Position numbers and translations under genes: made by a program. Shown here piece after piece: positions 8,431-18,447 of a stretch of DNA of 64,000 nucleotides (position 1 is its first letter; every line of letters starts with the position of its first letter). A model generated the notes under the pieces. The model was not told the origin of the DNA. It worked only from the letters and a program-made list of their open reading frames with translations, and searched no databases. The stretch is from Armatimonadota bacterium (GTDB taxonomy: Bacteria; Armatimonadota; Fimbriimonadia; Fimbriimonadales; Fimbriimonadaceae). The stretch covers positions 1-64,000 of the forward strand of contig JAEURN010000008.1 in assembly GCA_016789105.1 (NCBI GenBank). Direction: 5' to 3'.

Positions 8431-9329
8431 AGGACTTCTTGCGAGGCGATCGGGTGTTGCGGGTCGATCTCCAATGTCCGGCGGAACGCGGACATGGCCG
8501 CCTCCTCGTCGCCCATCCGGCGGGACGCGACCCCCATCAACGCATAGGCTTCGGCGTAATCGGGGTTTGCGGCAATCGCGGTTTGGAAAGCCTTTTTCGC
8601 CCCATCGAGGTTGTCCAATTCCAATTGGGCTTGGCCGAACCGGATATGCACATCCGCATAAGACGGCGCGATCCACGAGACCGCTTGAAACAATTCGGCC
8701 GCGGCTTGCCAATCCCCCTTTTTGGCCAGGGCATCCCCTTCTGAAAGTAGTTGGTGGATATCTGATCCGCGCGGTTCGATTTGGGCGAATGCTGATTCCG
8801 CCGCCGCATAATCGCCCTCGCGGAATGCCCGCTCACCGTCCACCCATTCCTTGCCTGCCAACCGGTGGTCAATCCGCACCCCCTCTTCCACCGAAAGGAA
8901 CCCCAATTGGGGTTCAGCAGCGTGCATCAAAATCACGCCGCGCAAAACCAAGGCGGCCCCATATTCCGGGTTGATGGAAAGCGCTTGCTCCACCGACTGG
9001 CGCGCCTCGTCCCAACGGCCAAGAGCCTTTTCGATCCGCGAACGCAACAACCACAGGTCGGCAAACCCCGGCCGCGTCTCCGTCGCCTCGGCAGCCAGCC
9101 GATGGGCCGAATCGAAATCCCGCGCCTCGAACATCCGGCGGGCCAAACGGCCGAGCGATCCCGCCAAGTAGCTTTTGGCCCGGTCACGGATCGAACGATC
9201 AGCCGCCCCCATGGCACTGGAGCGGAAGAAACCCGCCGCCTCTTCAAACTCTCCGCGCTCAAACGCCCGGACACCGTCGTCAAACGCGGCATCGTGGCCA
9301 AAACCAAACCATTTGCTCACAAAAGCCAT
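8412..9329 (-). CDS. TPR-repeat protein
   Basis: 305 residues from ATG 9329; the open frame continues upstream but that part lacks TPR sequence and crosses the transaldolase promoter region. At least six TPR units are visible. The clearest are the last ones, with the A-G-Y/F-A-P pattern (for example ADVHIRFGQAQLELDN, then AEAYALMGVASRRMGDEEAA and DPQHP). No signal peptide, so a cytoplasmic protein-protein scaffold is likely. It is divergent from tal, from which it is separated by 157 bp, and overlaps the 3' end of the gene on the other strand. Confidence 0.75.
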   Translation of the reverse strand: MAFVSKWFGFGHDAAFDDGVRAFERGEFEEAAGFFRSSAMGAADRSIRDRAKSYLAGSLGRLARRMFEARDFDSAHRLAAEATETRPGFADLWLLRSRIEKALGRWDEARQSVEQALSINPEYGAALVLRGVILMHAAEPQLGFLSVEEGVRIDHRLAGKEWVDGERAFREGDYAAAESAFAQIEPRGSDIHQLLSEGDALAKKGDWQAAAELFQAVSWIAPSYADVHIRFGQAQLELDNLDGAKKAFQTAIAANPDYAEAYALMGVASRRMGDEEAAMSAFRRTLEIDPQHPIASQEVLYRRKV

Positions 9330-9486
9330 TGGAACCCAATGCCAATTCTCGGCTGGCCCGTCCAAAAAACAAAAGCCGTCCTTGGCCGCTCGCCCGCCAT
9401 TCCCTTGGCCATGGTTCCAGACGCGCGATATGTGGCAAAAGCCGCCCCCCCTTTTTGGCAAGGACCGTAAAATAACCAAGACGCCC

Positions 9487-10575
9487 ATGAACCCCATCCA
9501 AATGCTCCCGCAGTTCGGCCAATCGCCATGGCTCGATTTCATCCGGCGTGGGTATATCGAAGATGGCAGCCTGCAACGCATGGTCGGACTCGGCATCCGG
9601 GGCGTCACCAGCAACCCCGCGATTTTTGAAAAAGCCATTGCCGGCAGCCAAGACTATGACGGGGCCATCGTCACCCTCACCGGAGAAGGGCTGACCCCCG
9701 AGCAGATCCTGGACACGCTGAGCATTGAGGACGTCGGCCGGGCCGCCGATGTTTTCCGACCGGTCTATGAAAGCACCGGGGGGTTGGACGGCTATGTCAG
9801 CTTGGAAGTGAGCCCCCATTTGGCCGACGATGCCGATGGCACGGTTGCCGACGGACTCCGGCTTTGGCAGGCTCTGAACCGGCCCAATGTGATGATCAAA
9901 GTCCCCGCGACCCGTGCTGGAGTGGAGGCCTTCCGGCAGCTGACCGCCGAAGGCGTCAATGTCAACGTCACACTGCTGTTCAGCGTTGAACGGTATCGCG
10001 ATATCGCCACCGCCTACATCGAGGCGTTGGAACACCGGCAGGCGAACGGGCTACCCCTCAACCAAGCCTCCGTCGCCAGTTTCTTCGTCAGCCGCGTCGA
10101 CACCCTCCTTGACCCACAACTCGAAACAATCGCCCCTGGGCTTGCCGGCAAAATCGCCATCGCCAACTGCCACATGGCTTACCAGGTCTACAATCATCTA
10201 TTCAAGACCGAACGGTTCCAAACGCTTGCCGATTCTGGGGCCAGGCCGCAGCGGCTGCTTTGGGCGTCCACCTCGGCAAAAAACCCGGCGTATTCGCCGG
10301 TGCTTTATGTTGAAACTCTCGTTGGCCCCGACACCGTGAACACGATGCCCATCGAAACCATCGACGCCTACCTCGAATCTGGGAGCCCGGCCGACCGCCT
10401 GACTGGCCAATACCCGGCCCAAAAGGACCTAATGGACCAGCTTGCCAAAGCCGGAATCGATATCGAAGATGTGGCGGCAACCCTGCAAACGCAAGCCATT
10501 GAAAAGTTTGTCGAGCCGTTTGAAAAGCTGCTGGCCGCCCTGCAAGCCAAACAAGAATCCATCGTGGTGGGCTAA
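9487..10575 (+). CDS. tal: Transaldolase
   Basis: 362 residues from ATG 9487, the long actinobacterial/cyanobacterial type. It transfers a dihydroxyacetone unit between sugar phosphates in the non-oxidative pentose phosphate pathway. Hallmarks: GVTSNPAIFEKAI near the N-terminus, the NVMIKVPAT segment with the Schiff-base Lys (about residue 140), and NVNVTLLFS. It is followed after 4 bp by the glucose-6-phosphate isomerase gene. In many bacteria the two are one fused protein; here they remain separate but clearly coupled. Confidence 0.93.
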   Translation: MNPIQMLPQFGQSPWLDFIRRGYIEDGSLQRMVGLGIRGVTSNPAIFEKAIAGSQDYDGAIVTLTGEGLTPEQILDTLSIEDVGRAADVFRPVYESTGGLDGYVSLEVSPHLADDADGTVADGLRLWQALNRPNVMIKVPATRAGVEAFRQLTAEGVNVNVTLLFSVERYRDIATAYIEALEHRQANGLPLNQASVASFFVSRVDTLLDPQLETIAPGLAGKIAIANCHMAYQVYNHLFKTERFQTLADSGARPQRLLWASTSAKNPAYSPVLYVETLVGPDTVNTMPIETIDAYLESGSPADRLTGQYPAQKDLMDQLAKAGIDIEDVAATLQTQAIEKFVEPFEKLLAALQAKQESIVVG

Positions 10576-10579
10576 GCCG

Positions 10580-12217
10580 ATGAACCAAGACCAGGCCCTG
10601 GCCCTCGTCGCGGAATCCGGTTGGGATCTGCAACAAACCGCCGACAAGATTTACGCCAAAGATCCCTCACTCTGGAGCAGCGACCCTGCGGTGCAGCGGG
10701 ACATCGCCGCTTTCTTGGGTTGGGTCGATGCCCCGTTGCGCACCCGCCGGCTCGTGCCAGATATCGTGGGCTTTGCCGAAGAAGCCAAGACTGCCGGATT
10801 CACCGACGCCGTCGTTTTGGGAATGGGCGGTTCCAGCCTCAGTAGCTTGATGTTTGCCCATGCCTTCCCCGATAGCGGCGGGCTCAAGCTCCACGTTCTG
10901 GATAGCACCGTTCCGGGCGATGTCCTCCGGGTCAAAAGATCGGTCAATCTAAAAAGAACCTTGATCCTCGTCGCCAGCAAGTCCGGGACAACCATCGAAC
11001 CGCTGGCTTTTGAAGAGTACTTCTTCGCCGCCTTGCAAGAAGAAGTGGGCAGGAATGCCCCGTCCCACATGGTCGCCATCACCGATCCAGGCTCGCAGAT
11101 GGAAGCCCGGGCAAAGGAACGTGGTTACCGGCATGTCTTCCTCGGGGAACCGGAAGTCGGCGGCCGATTCAGCGTGTTCACCGTGTTTGGGATGGTGCCG
11201 GCGGCCCTGGCCGGGCTGCCAGTTGCCAGCATCCTGGATGACGTTTGCGGGTTGCTCGAATCCCATGACACCCACGGATTCGAAAGCGGCCTGTTCTTCG
11301 GCGTCCTGGCAAAAGCCGGAGTCGACAAGGTCACATTTGCCACCCCTAAACATTTGGAAGGCGTCGCCCTCTGGGCCGAGCAGCTCATTGCCGAATCCAC
11401 TGGGAAAAACGGGGTTGGTGTCTTGCCTTTGGCCACCGAACCGTTAGGTCAACCGGAATCCTACGGCCCAGACCGCCTGTTTTTCGCCGTGACCGATGGA
11501 AGCCACGCCTCACAACCCATTCCTGGCCCGGTTCAATCGCCCCAAGTGACCGCCCATATCGACTCCCCACAAAAGCTGGGCAAAGTCCTCATGTGGCTGG
11601 AACTCGCCACTGCGGCCGCCGGGGCCGTGCTCGGTGTCAACCCGTTCGATCAGCCCAATGTCCAAGCGGCCAAAGACATTGCCAAAAGCGAACTCGTAAA
11701 GATCCAACAATCTGGGCGGTTGCCCGACGTGCGATTCGACATCGAGGACGACATCCTCGCCATTTCTGGATCGAACGGTCAAACCGTCGGACAGGCGCTT
11801 TCTGCCTTCATTAACCAGGGCCAAATCGGCGACGTCGCCACGTTCCTGGCCTTTTTGCCCGAAAGCCCCCAAACCACCGCCCACATCCAAACGATGCGGG
11901 CCGCGATCCGCGACCGCCTTAACCTGGCAACCGCGTTCGGTTATGGCCCGCGCTACCTGCACAGCACCGGCCAATATCACAAAGGCGGGCCCAACAACGG
12001 CCTCTTTATCGTCCTCACCGCCCAAGATGCCGAGGATCCCGCCATCCCCGGGATGGGCGCGACATTCGGGCAACTCAAAATGGCCCAGGCCATCGGCGAT
12101 ATTGGCGCGTTGCGCGCCAATGGCCGGCGCGTGGTGCATGTTCATCTCAAAACAGACGATGTGGAACGGGCCCTGGCCCAGCTCAGCGATGCCCTGCACA
12201 TCGCGTCCGCTCCCTAA
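10580..12217 (+). CDS. pgi: Glucose-6-phosphate isomerase (transaldolase-linked type)
   Basis: 545 residues from ATG 10580. Two SIS-type sugar isomerase subdomains are visible: GMGGSSLSSLMF (about 75-86), VASKSGTTIEP (about 132-142), and a second half containing the QYHKGGPNNGLFI segment near 465, typical of the PGI part of transaldolase/PGI fusions. The enzyme interconverts glucose-6-phosphate and fructose-6-phosphate. Only 4 bp separate it from tal, implying translational coupling. Its stop overlaps the convergent tetR-family gene by 4 bp. Confidence 0.88.
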   Translation: MNQDQALALVAESGWDLQQTADKIYAKDPSLWSSDPAVQRDIAAFLGWVDAPLRTRRLVPDIVGFAEEAKTAGFTDAVVLGMGGSSLSSLMFAHAFPDSGGLKLHVLDSTVPGDVLRVKRSVNLKRTLILVASKSGTTIEPLAFEEYFFAALQEEVGRNAPSHMVAITDPGSQMEARAKERGYRHVFLGEPEVGGRFSVFTVFGMVPAALAGLPVASILDDVCGLLESHDTHGFESGLFFGVLAKAGVDKVTFATPKHLEGVALWAEQLIAESTGKNGVGVLPLATEPLGQPESYGPDRLFFAVTDGSHASQPIPGPVQSPQVTAHIDSPQKLGKVLMWLELATAAAGAVLGVNPFDQPNVQAAKDIAKSELVKIQQSGRLPDVRFDIEDDILAISGSNGQTVGQALSAFINQGQIGDVATFLAFLPESPQTTAHIQTMRAAIRDRLNLATAFGYGPRYLHSTGQYHKGGPNNGLFIVLTAQDAEDPAIPGMGATFGQLKMAQAIGDIGALRANGRRVVHVHLKTDDVERALAQLSDALHIASAP

Positions 12218-12813
12218 AAACCGGTGTTGACCGCGATGCCTTCGATCGCCGAATTGGCGACCTCGAACACCCGGTCGCGCGGCACCTTGGCTTTTTGAAG
12301 GACGCGCATCGCCGTTACCGCATGCGCCAAAGCCCAAGCACTCCGCCGACAATCGACCCCGGCTGGCAGGTCGCCGGACGCCACTGCCGATTCCAGACTC
12401 TTTTGGAACCGCGCCGCATAGGCGTCCCAAAACTCGTGGACCAAGCTGGCGACCTCGGCATCTTCCCCGCCAAATTCGCAGGCCGCAATCACCATCAAGC
12501 AGCCTGGCGGCATTCCTGGGTCGGGCCCGCCGCCGATCGCCAACAGGCAGTCGCACAGGGAATCATAGGCCGAACTGGCGACCCCCAACCGCTTGTCGAG
12601 CCGGTCCAATTCGCTTTCCCCGTACTTTTTCAGGACTAGCAAGAAGAGTCCCCGCTTATCCCCAAAAACGTTGTAGAGGCTCTGCCGGGCCATTTGGATA
12701 TGCTCCAAAAGCGCCGTCAGGCCAGTTCCTTCGTAACCGCGCCGCCAAAAGATCTCGGTGGCTCGTTCGAGCACGATTTGCTCGTCGAAGGTTCGCGGGC
12801 GGCCGGCGGACAT
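12214..12813 (-). CDS. TetR/AcrR-family transcriptional regulator
   Basis: 199 residues. The N-terminal helix-turn-helix is at about 10-55 (RATEIFWRRGYEGTGLTALLE, then MARQSLYNVFGDKRGLF), the normal TetR pattern. The C-terminal ligand domain has a 'PPGCLMVIAACE' element found in the TetR_C subgroup related to AcuR/ComR-like repressors. It is monocistronic between two convergent or terminated units; no adjacent target gene is divergent from it, so its regulon is unknown. Confidence 0.88.
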   Translation of the reverse strand: MSAGRPRTFDEQIVLERATEIFWRRGYEGTGLTALLEHIQMARQSLYNVFGDKRGLFLLVLKKYGESELDRLDKRLGVASSAYDSLCDCLLAIGGGPDPGMPPGCLMVIAACEFGGEDAEVASLVHEFWDAYAARFQKSLESAVASGDLPAGVDCRRSAWALAHAVTAMRVLQKAKVPRDRVFEVANSAIEGIAVNTGF

Positions 12814-12850
12814 AACGGACTAGACGGTCAAGATTGGGCGAAAGCACCAA

Positions 12851-12881
12851 AAAAAACCCGGGCCGATCGGCCCGGGTTTTT
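12851..12881. terminator. Bidirectional rho-independent terminator
   Basis: A 20-bp perfect palindrome (CCCGGGCCGATCGGCCCGGG, 12857-12876) is flanked by A6 on the left and T5 on the right. It ends transcription of the metalloprotease gene on the minus strand and separates it from tetR. Confidence 0.9.
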
Positions 12882-12885
12882 GCGG

Positions 12886-15800
12886 CTAGCCGCCCCGCAG
12901 CAGATCGAGCAGACTGGGAGAACCCCCACCCGATGCCCCGACGGTCGGCTTTGCGTCCAATGCCATGCCGATTCGTGTGGACAGATCAGCGTAGTGCAGA
13001 GCCGTCTGGGGATCTTTGTTCGCCTTTGCCGCTGTCGCCAAGCTGCCCCGCAATTGAGTGAGCTCATAGCGAGCGAGGATTAACGCGTCAGCCGGCACGA
13101 CCTGTTTTTCCAGCACCATCGCGATCAAAGAGTCCACATAGCTCTTTTGCAAATCGCGCCGCAAGGGGTCAACCGCACCGTTGCCACCCAATTCCACCCA
13201 AATTGCCTTGTGCAACGATTGGAACAGGTCGACGATCGTCAAGACCTTCTCATTCGGTTCGGCTTTGTACTCCTGGTTGACCAACCGGGCCATCGTGCCA
13301 GGATCCAGCAATGAATCAAGGGCGGCCGATTGCAATCCGCCCAAGACGTCTCGAACCGGGTAGTCGTCGGAACCGGCCAACATTTGTTCGATAAAGTCGG
13401 CCTTTGGGTTAACCGTGAAATTCTTGAAGAACCCTTTGGGAAAACTCAAGGAATCTTTTGCGAACACCATTTTGACCACTTGGTCTAATGCCGCCTTCTG
13501 CGTGGTGGCCGGGATCGTCACAATCGGCTTCTTCCCGCCAGGGTCTGATGGGTACGACGGGCTGCGCCGGACACCCCCGATAAACCGAGTCAGTTCGATT
13601 GCAGACTGGCCATACATGCTGAACAGCCTGTCGAACTCGCGGGTGAAGGTGTAGTAGCTTTCGCCCGGCCTCAGCGTTGTCGCCGGAAGATCCAGCATGA
13701 GCTGGCGGCTGACCGAGCCCATCTTCGTCCAATAGGCCAGCGGGTCGGCACCCAGGTCGAACCGGGTGACATACGGGTCGACGCCATCAGCATATTCGTC
13801 GCCCAGCCAGGCCAGCCCTTCGCGGGCGCCTTGCTGCGCAATCTGGTACAGGTCGTAACGCTCCCCGCCGGTCGATTTCCCGGCAAACGGCGTGTAGCCG
13901 AACTTGATCGCCCACTTGTCGTACCGGCCAACCGTCTGGCTGAAGAAGTCCGCTTCGGGATTCTTCAAAGCCGAAGGGTTGAACGCGACGTAATCCATCA
14001 CCGAGGCCGCCGTGCCTTCTTTATCGACGGTTGCTGGGTTCCCCAGTTGGTCGAGCGAGAGGAGCGTGGAGGCCACAAAATTGTGCCGCAAGCCCATCAA
14101 GTGCCCAACTTCGTGGCTGACAACCCAATGGACGAACTGGTTGACATACTCGCTCCGGGAAACCCCCGCCATTTGAGCGGCGGCCGTCATCCCCGTCAGC
14201 ATGGACAGGTTGCCATCGGTGAGCAAATCGCACCGGTTAGGGCTGCAGCCGTTGGCGGCCAAGCTAGCCAAGCGGCGCTTCACCCGGGCCTGCCAGGCTT
14301 CTGGACGGATGAACACGCCATATTCCCCGGCAAATGTCCGGACGATGTTGGCGTCGACGGTCACCGAAGCATTGAGGATTTCACCCGTCAACGGGTTCGC
14401 CCGCATCAGCGCAATCGCATAGGCAGCATCCGGGGAAGCCACCCACCGCACAACGTTATAGCGCATGTCGGCATGGTCGAAGTCGGCGTCGTCCGGCATC
14501 TGCTTGGCGATGACGGCATTGCTGAACCCGGCTTCGAGGAACGCGGCGTTCCACCCTTCGATTCCAGCCTTGACGGCTTCGCGGTATTCCGGCGGAGTAG
14601 CGTTGTCGATCCAAAACACAATCGGCTCAACCGGGTCGCTCACCGCTGCTGAGGGGTCTTTTTTGACCAGGTTCCAACGGTTGATGTACTGGACCTTCAA
14701 ATCATTGGCGGTCGGGTCGTCGTACGATGTGAAGTCGGTGGTGAAGAACCCGACGCGGCTGTCGTACATCCGGGGTTGGTACCCATTTTCCACCGGCAAG
14801 GCAAAAAGGTTGTATTCAACAGAAAGGACGACGCTGCGGTCATCAGCCGGGCGGCCACCCGTGCTCAAGAGGGATCCCAGACCCCCACCCCCGCGGCCGA
14901 TGAAGTTGAGAGTCGCCCGAACAGAAAGGTTCTTTGGGAAATTTGCCACGGACGCGAGGTAGGAATTCTCCCGATCCAGGATGTAGGGGGTTCCTCCCCC
15001 ACCCAGGATCGGGTTGCCACCGCCAGCGAGGATCTCGGCGACCCGGCCCAAGTCGCCCCGGAACATGTCCGAAACATCGATCAACACCGAATCACGGTCG
15101 GCTTGCTCCGCTTCGATGTCGAAACTTTCGACCAGCGAATCGGGGAATGACCGGCGCACCGCCCGGGCGATCGCCAAATTGTTGTCGGCCCGGTAAAGGT
15201 AGTTGGGCACATACATCGCAAGCCGGTTGTTGGGCAAACGGCGGAATTCGAAGACAAGGTCGTTGATCGGGTCGCCGGCCGTCAGCCGGCCATCGGCCAA
15301 CCCGGTCGAAGCGGTCGTTTGCAGCATCATGGCCGTGCCGAACTGCGACTTTTTGACTTCTAGCTTCAAAACGGTTTTGCCGCCATCGGACTTTTTATAG
15401 AGCGTCAAGGCGCCATCCAGCTTTTCAAAACCCTCAACGGCTTGGTCGATCGCGCCGGCATCCTGGCCACCTTCCGGTTTGTTGGTGTCAGATTTGACCA
15501 GGCCCCCGCTTGTCCGCCCGGTTTTGCTCTCAATGGACAAAACAACCGGTTCGCCCAGTCCAAAATCGAACTTCGCCCCGGTGACCTTGGACTCGATTTT
15601 TATCGCGTCGCCGCTTGCGATTTCGATCCATTGCGTTGAAGAGACCTTCATCGCCGGGCTGCCCGATTTTTCGGACCAGTCCATCTTGATCTTTGCGCAG
15701 GCGACCCCATCCACCTCTTCAAACCCGATCACGGTGAATGTCGCCGAAGCTGCCGCAACCTTCAAGTCCGCCGACTCTGGGTAATCGTGGGTCCAAGTGT

Positions 15801-16260
15801 CGCCCGCCCCGATTGGCTCCGATTTGAAAATGAGGGCAGTGCCGACGGCCACGGAGTTCTCCAAACGGATTTGGAGTTCGTCTTCGATCTCCGGGTTGTG
15901 CTTGACCGCCAAGATCTGGCCGTTGCGCGCAAAGGTGGTATCCGTTGTGCTGTCGTCGGGGTCGGATTCGAGCGGATCCCCGTTGATCGTCGTCTTGGAA
16001 GAAACCGTTTTTGACCGCAAAACGGATTTTTCGGCATCGGACGAGACAACCTCGGTCTCAAAGACACTGCTGTCTTCGATCACGATTTGCTGGCCCTGGG
16101 CTGAAAAGGTGATTTTGGAGGCGTCTTTGGACTTGGCCGACTGCCCCGCCTCCGGTTTGAACTCCAAAAGAACCTTTTCTTGCCGTTTGACCGATCCGGC
16201 CAGGGCAGGGGAAACACAAAGGGCCATTGCCAGGGCCCAAACGCAGACGCGCAACTGCAT
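12886..16260 (-). CDS. Large secreted zinc-dependent metalloprotease
   Basis: 1124 residues with a signal peptide (cleavage near LAG at about 21). Residues ~25-250 form a beta-rich domain resembling the small secreted protein at 41268-41966. The middle carries DUF5117-like segments. The metallopeptidase core has SHEVGHLMGLRHNF near residue 710: an extended zinc motif HExxHxxGxxH with a following Met-turn-like stretch (SVMDYV), as in metzincins. A DUF5118/5117-type arrangement with a helical C-terminal end (to LRGG) fits the large bacterial 'zinc-dependent metalloprotease' family. Active probably in the periplasm or outside. It sits alone between a thioesterase gene and a strong terminator. 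Substrate unknown. Confidence 0.85.
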   Translation of the reverse strand: MQLRVCVWALAMALCVSPALAGSVKRQEKVLLEFKPEAGQSAKSKDASKITFSAQGQQIVIEDSSVFETEVVSSDAEKSVLRSKTVSSKTTINGDPLESDPDDSTTDTTFARNGQILAVKHNPEIEDELQIRLENSVAVGTALIFKSEPIGAGDTWTHDYPESADLKVAAASATFTVIGFEEVDGVACAKIKMDWSEKSGSPAMKVSSTQWIEIASGDAIKIESKVTGAKFDFGLGEPVVLSIESKTGRTSGGLVKSDTNKPEGGQDAGAIDQAVEGFEKLDGALTLYKKSDGGKTVLKLEVKKSQFGTAMMLQTTASTGLADGRLTAGDPINDLVFEFRRLPNNRLAMYVPNYLYRADNNLAIARAVRRSFPDSLVESFDIEAEQADRDSVLIDVSDMFRGDLGRVAEILAGGGNPILGGGGTPYILDRENSYLASVANFPKNLSVRATLNFIGRGGGGLGSLLSTGGRPADDRSVVLSVEYNLFALPVENGYQPRMYDSRVGFFTTDFTSYDDPTANDLKVQYINRWNLVKKDPSAAVSDPVEPIVFWIDNATPPEYREAVKAGIEGWNAAFLEAGFSNAVIAKQMPDDADFDHADMRYNVVRWVASPDAAYAIALMRANPLTGEILNASVTVDANIVRTFAGEYGVFIRPEAWQARVKRRLASLAANGCSPNRCDLLTDGNLSMLTGMTAAAQMAGVSRSEYVNQFVHWVVSHEVGHLMGLRHNFVASTLLSLDQLGNPATVDKEGTAASVMDYVAFNPSALKNPEADFFSQTVGRYDKWAIKFGYTPFAGKSTGGERYDLYQIAQQGAREGLAWLGDEYADGVDPYVTRFDLGADPLAYWTKMGSVSRQLMLDLPATTLRPGESYYTFTREFDRLFSMYGQSAIELTRFIGGVRRSPSYPSDPGGKKPIVTIPATTQKAALDQVVKMVFAKDSLSFPKGFFKNFTVNPKADFIEQMLAGSDDYPVRDVLGGLQSAALDSLLDPGTMARLVNQEYKAEPNEKVLTIVDLFQSLHKAIWVELGGNGAVDPLRRDLQKSYVDSLIAMVLEKQVVPADALILARYELTQLRGSLATAAKANKDPQTALHYADLSTRIGMALDAKPTVGASGGGSPSLLDLLRGG

Positions 16261-16305
16261 CCCTTACTTTAGCTGGTTTGACCCGACCCGAGTGCGCCAA
16301 CCGCG

Positions 16306-16716
16306 TCAGCTGGCGCCTTTTTCAACCAATTCTCGAAAGAACGGCGGGATTGTTGCCGCTTTCATGCTTTGGTCCACGCACACCTGCCAGGTGTAACCCT
16401 CTGTCACAACCTTTCCGGTCGATTCGTTGGTGATCTCATACAAAAACTGGATGGCCGCCCGGCGGACCTCGCCGACCCAAATCGCCACCGCGATCACGTC
16501 GTCGTATTTCACTTCCCCCCGGTACTTGGCCCACACCTCCACAACCGGAAGCTTGAAGCCCGACTGCTCCATCTCCAAATAGGAAAATCCCCGTTCGCGG
16601 CACCAGGCCGCACGGGCCTGTTCAAAGTAGAGCATGTAATTGCCGTAGTAGGCGTGCCCCATCATGTCCGTCTCCCCATACCGGACCCGGATCCGCTCGA
16701 CCGTCCGTTGCCCCAT
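16306..16716 (-). CDS. 4-hydroxybenzoyl-CoA-type (YbgC/FadM) acyl-CoA thioesterase
   Basis: 136 residues, a single hotdog-fold domain of normal length. RVRYGETDMMGHAYYGNYMLYFEQAR near the N-terminus contains the conserved Asp/Tyr and the helix typical of YbgC-like thioesterases that hydrolyse acyl-CoA. The substrate range cannot be read from sequence. It is upstream of and codirectional with the metalloprotease gene (45 bp gap), and divergent from ftsE. Confidence 0.88.
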   Translation of the reverse strand: MGQRTVERIRVRYGETDMMGHAYYGNYMLYFEQARAAWCRERGFSYLEMEQSGFKLPVVEVWAKYRGEVKYDDVIAVAIWVGEVRRAAIQFLYEITNESTGKVVTEGYTWQVCVDQSMKAATIPPFFRELVEKGAS

Positions 16717-16799
16717 CCAACCAGGTTTACCCGGACCGGCACACCCTTCCGGAACCTCCAGGCGTCCCGATGGGTAGCATCTCTCGGGATCCAGACGAC

Positions 16800-17567
16800 A
16801 TGGCGAACGACCCCTACATCGCCCTCCAAAGAGTGGAGGTGGCCTACAACGATTACGTCGCCGGATTGCGCGGGGTCAGCCTCACCGTTGAACGGGGGGA
16901 ATTCGTCTTCCTCTGCGGGCAAACCGGGAGCGGCAAATCCACGATCATCCGCGTCCTCAGCGGGCAAATCAAGCCAACCAAAGGCGAAGCGGTTTTGGAC
17001 GGGCGCCCACTCAGCCTCCTCAAGCCGGAGGACATCCCGGAGATCCGGCGCAAAATTGGGATCATCCCCCAAGACTTCGGGCTGCTCCCCAACAAAAAAG
17101 TCTGGGAAAATGTCGGCTACGCCATGCGCGCCGTTGGCCGGACCAAACTCGAAGTCAGGGAACAAGTCCCGGAAATCTTGGAACGAGTCAATATCCTCCA
17201 CCGGGCCGACGCTTATCCCGGTGAGCTCTCTGGGGGCGAACAGCAACGCGTCGCCATCGCCAGGGCGCTCATCAACAATCCTCCGCTGCTTTTGGCCGAC
17301 GAGCCCACCGGCAACCTCGACCCCGCCCACAGCGACGAGATTATCAACATCCTTTTGGAGCTCAACTCCCAGGGCACGACCGTCATCGTCGCCACCCACG
17401 ACATCACCCAAGTCGCCCGGGCCAACAAACGGGTCATCCTTATGTCGGCCGGGTTGATCGAGGAGCAGGGGGACGACACGACCATAGCCGCAACGGAAAC
17501 CCAGGAACACCAGGAAGACCGGGAAGACCAAGGCGCCAACGGAAGCCAAGGGGGAAGCCATGCTTGA
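16800..17567 (+). CDS. ftsE: Cell-division ATP-binding protein FtsE
   Basis: 255 residues from ATG 16800; an alternative in-frame ATG at 16770 adds ten residues not typical of the family. Walker [10 protein letters not shown] (about 38-46), Q-loop [10 protein letters not shown], signature [15 protein letters not shown], Walker [13 protein letters not shown] and H-loop ATHD are intact. FtsE drives the FtsEX complex that activates septal murein hydrolases. The C-terminal tail (~25 residues, [18 protein letters not shown]) is an unusual acidic, hydrophilic extension. It overlaps ftsX by 8 bp. Confidence 0.93.
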   Translation: MANDPYIALQRVEVAYNDYVAGLRGVSLTVERGEFVFLCGQTGSGKSTIIRVLSGQIKPTKGEAVLDGRPLSLLKPEDIPEIRRKIGIIPQDFGLLPNKKVWENVGYAMRAVGRTKLEVREQVPEILERVNILHRADAYPGELSGGEQQRVAIARALINNPPLLLADEPTGNLDPAHSDEIINILLELNSQGTTVIVATHDITQVARANKRVILMSAGLIEEQGDDTTIAATETQEHQEDREDQGANGSQGGSHA

Positions 17568-18447
17568 CCGGCTGGAGTTCTTGGTCAGCGAGGCCATCGT
17601 CAGCCTCCGCCGGAACCGGGGCATGACCTTTGCCTCCATCATCGCCTCTTCGCTGGCCCTGGTCATCGTCGGCGGGTTCACCCTCACCTATATCGGCCTT
17701 TCCAAATATGTCGCCGCCCAGGGATCCCGCTTTGAAATGAGCGTCTTCGCCCGTGACGACGCCACCCCCGACCAGGTGCGCACCCTCGGCGACAACATCG
17801 GCAAACTCGATGGCGTTGACAAAGTCACCTTCAAAAGTAAGGCCGAGGTCTGGGCGGAATGGAAAAAGAAAAACCCCTCCATTACGAGTGGTCTGGAACT
17901 TGAAAACCCCATGCCCGACACCTTTGTGGTGACCTTCAAAGACCTGCGCAAAGTCGATTCCGTCTCGAAGCTCGTCGGGCACATGCCCGAAGTCGCCCCA
18001 AAAGACGGCGTCCAGCTCATGGGAGAAGTCCAATCCCTGCTGGAAAGCGTCATCAACTCCATCCGGTGGCTGGGAATCGGCCTGGGCATCGTCACCCTCC
18101 TCACCGGCGGGATCCTTATTTACAACACGGTCCGGCTCACCATGAACGCCCGCCGCCGCGAAATCCGGATCATGGAGCTTGTCGGCGCGAACCGATCCAC
18201 CATCGAAATCCCGCTGCTCATTGAAGGCATCACCCACGGCGTCCTCGGCTCCCTCATCGCAACCCTGGTATTGTGGGTGGGGTTTGGGATCGTCTCCAAA
18301 GCCATCGGCACCATGCCGATGATCCATACAGAGCCCTTCCCGGCCGCGTGGACGACCGCGTCCCTGGCTTTGGCCGGTGCCGCCTACGGCTACGTTTGTG
18401 GCGCACTCGCCATTCGTGAAAATCAAAAGGAAGCCATCCCCAGATGA
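17560..18447 (+). CDS. ftsX: Cell-division permease-like protein FtsX
   Basis: 295 residues with four transmembrane helices: about 22-45, 170-190, 222-245 and 262-282. An extracytoplasmic loop (50-160) is the part that contacts the murein hydrolase activator. The C-terminal FtsX domain contains the cytoplasmic [15 protein letters not shown] segment that touches FtsE. It lies between ftsE (8-bp overlap) and the EnvC-like gene (4-bp ATGA overlap), which confirms the role. Confidence 0.93.
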   Translation: MLDRLEFLVSEAIVSLRRNRGMTFASIIASSLALVIVGGFTLTYIGLSKYVAAQGSRFEMSVFARDDATPDQVRTLGDNIGKLDGVDKVTFKSKAEVWAEWKKKNPSITSGLELENPMPDTFVVTFKDLRKVDSVSKLVGHMPEVAPKDGVQLMGEVQSLLESVINSIRWLGIGLGIVTLLTGGILIYNTVRLTMNARRREIRIMELVGANRSTIEIPLLIEGITHGVLGSLIATLVLWVGFGIVSKAIGTMPMIHTEPFPAAWTTASLALAGAAYGYVCGALAIRENQKEAIPR

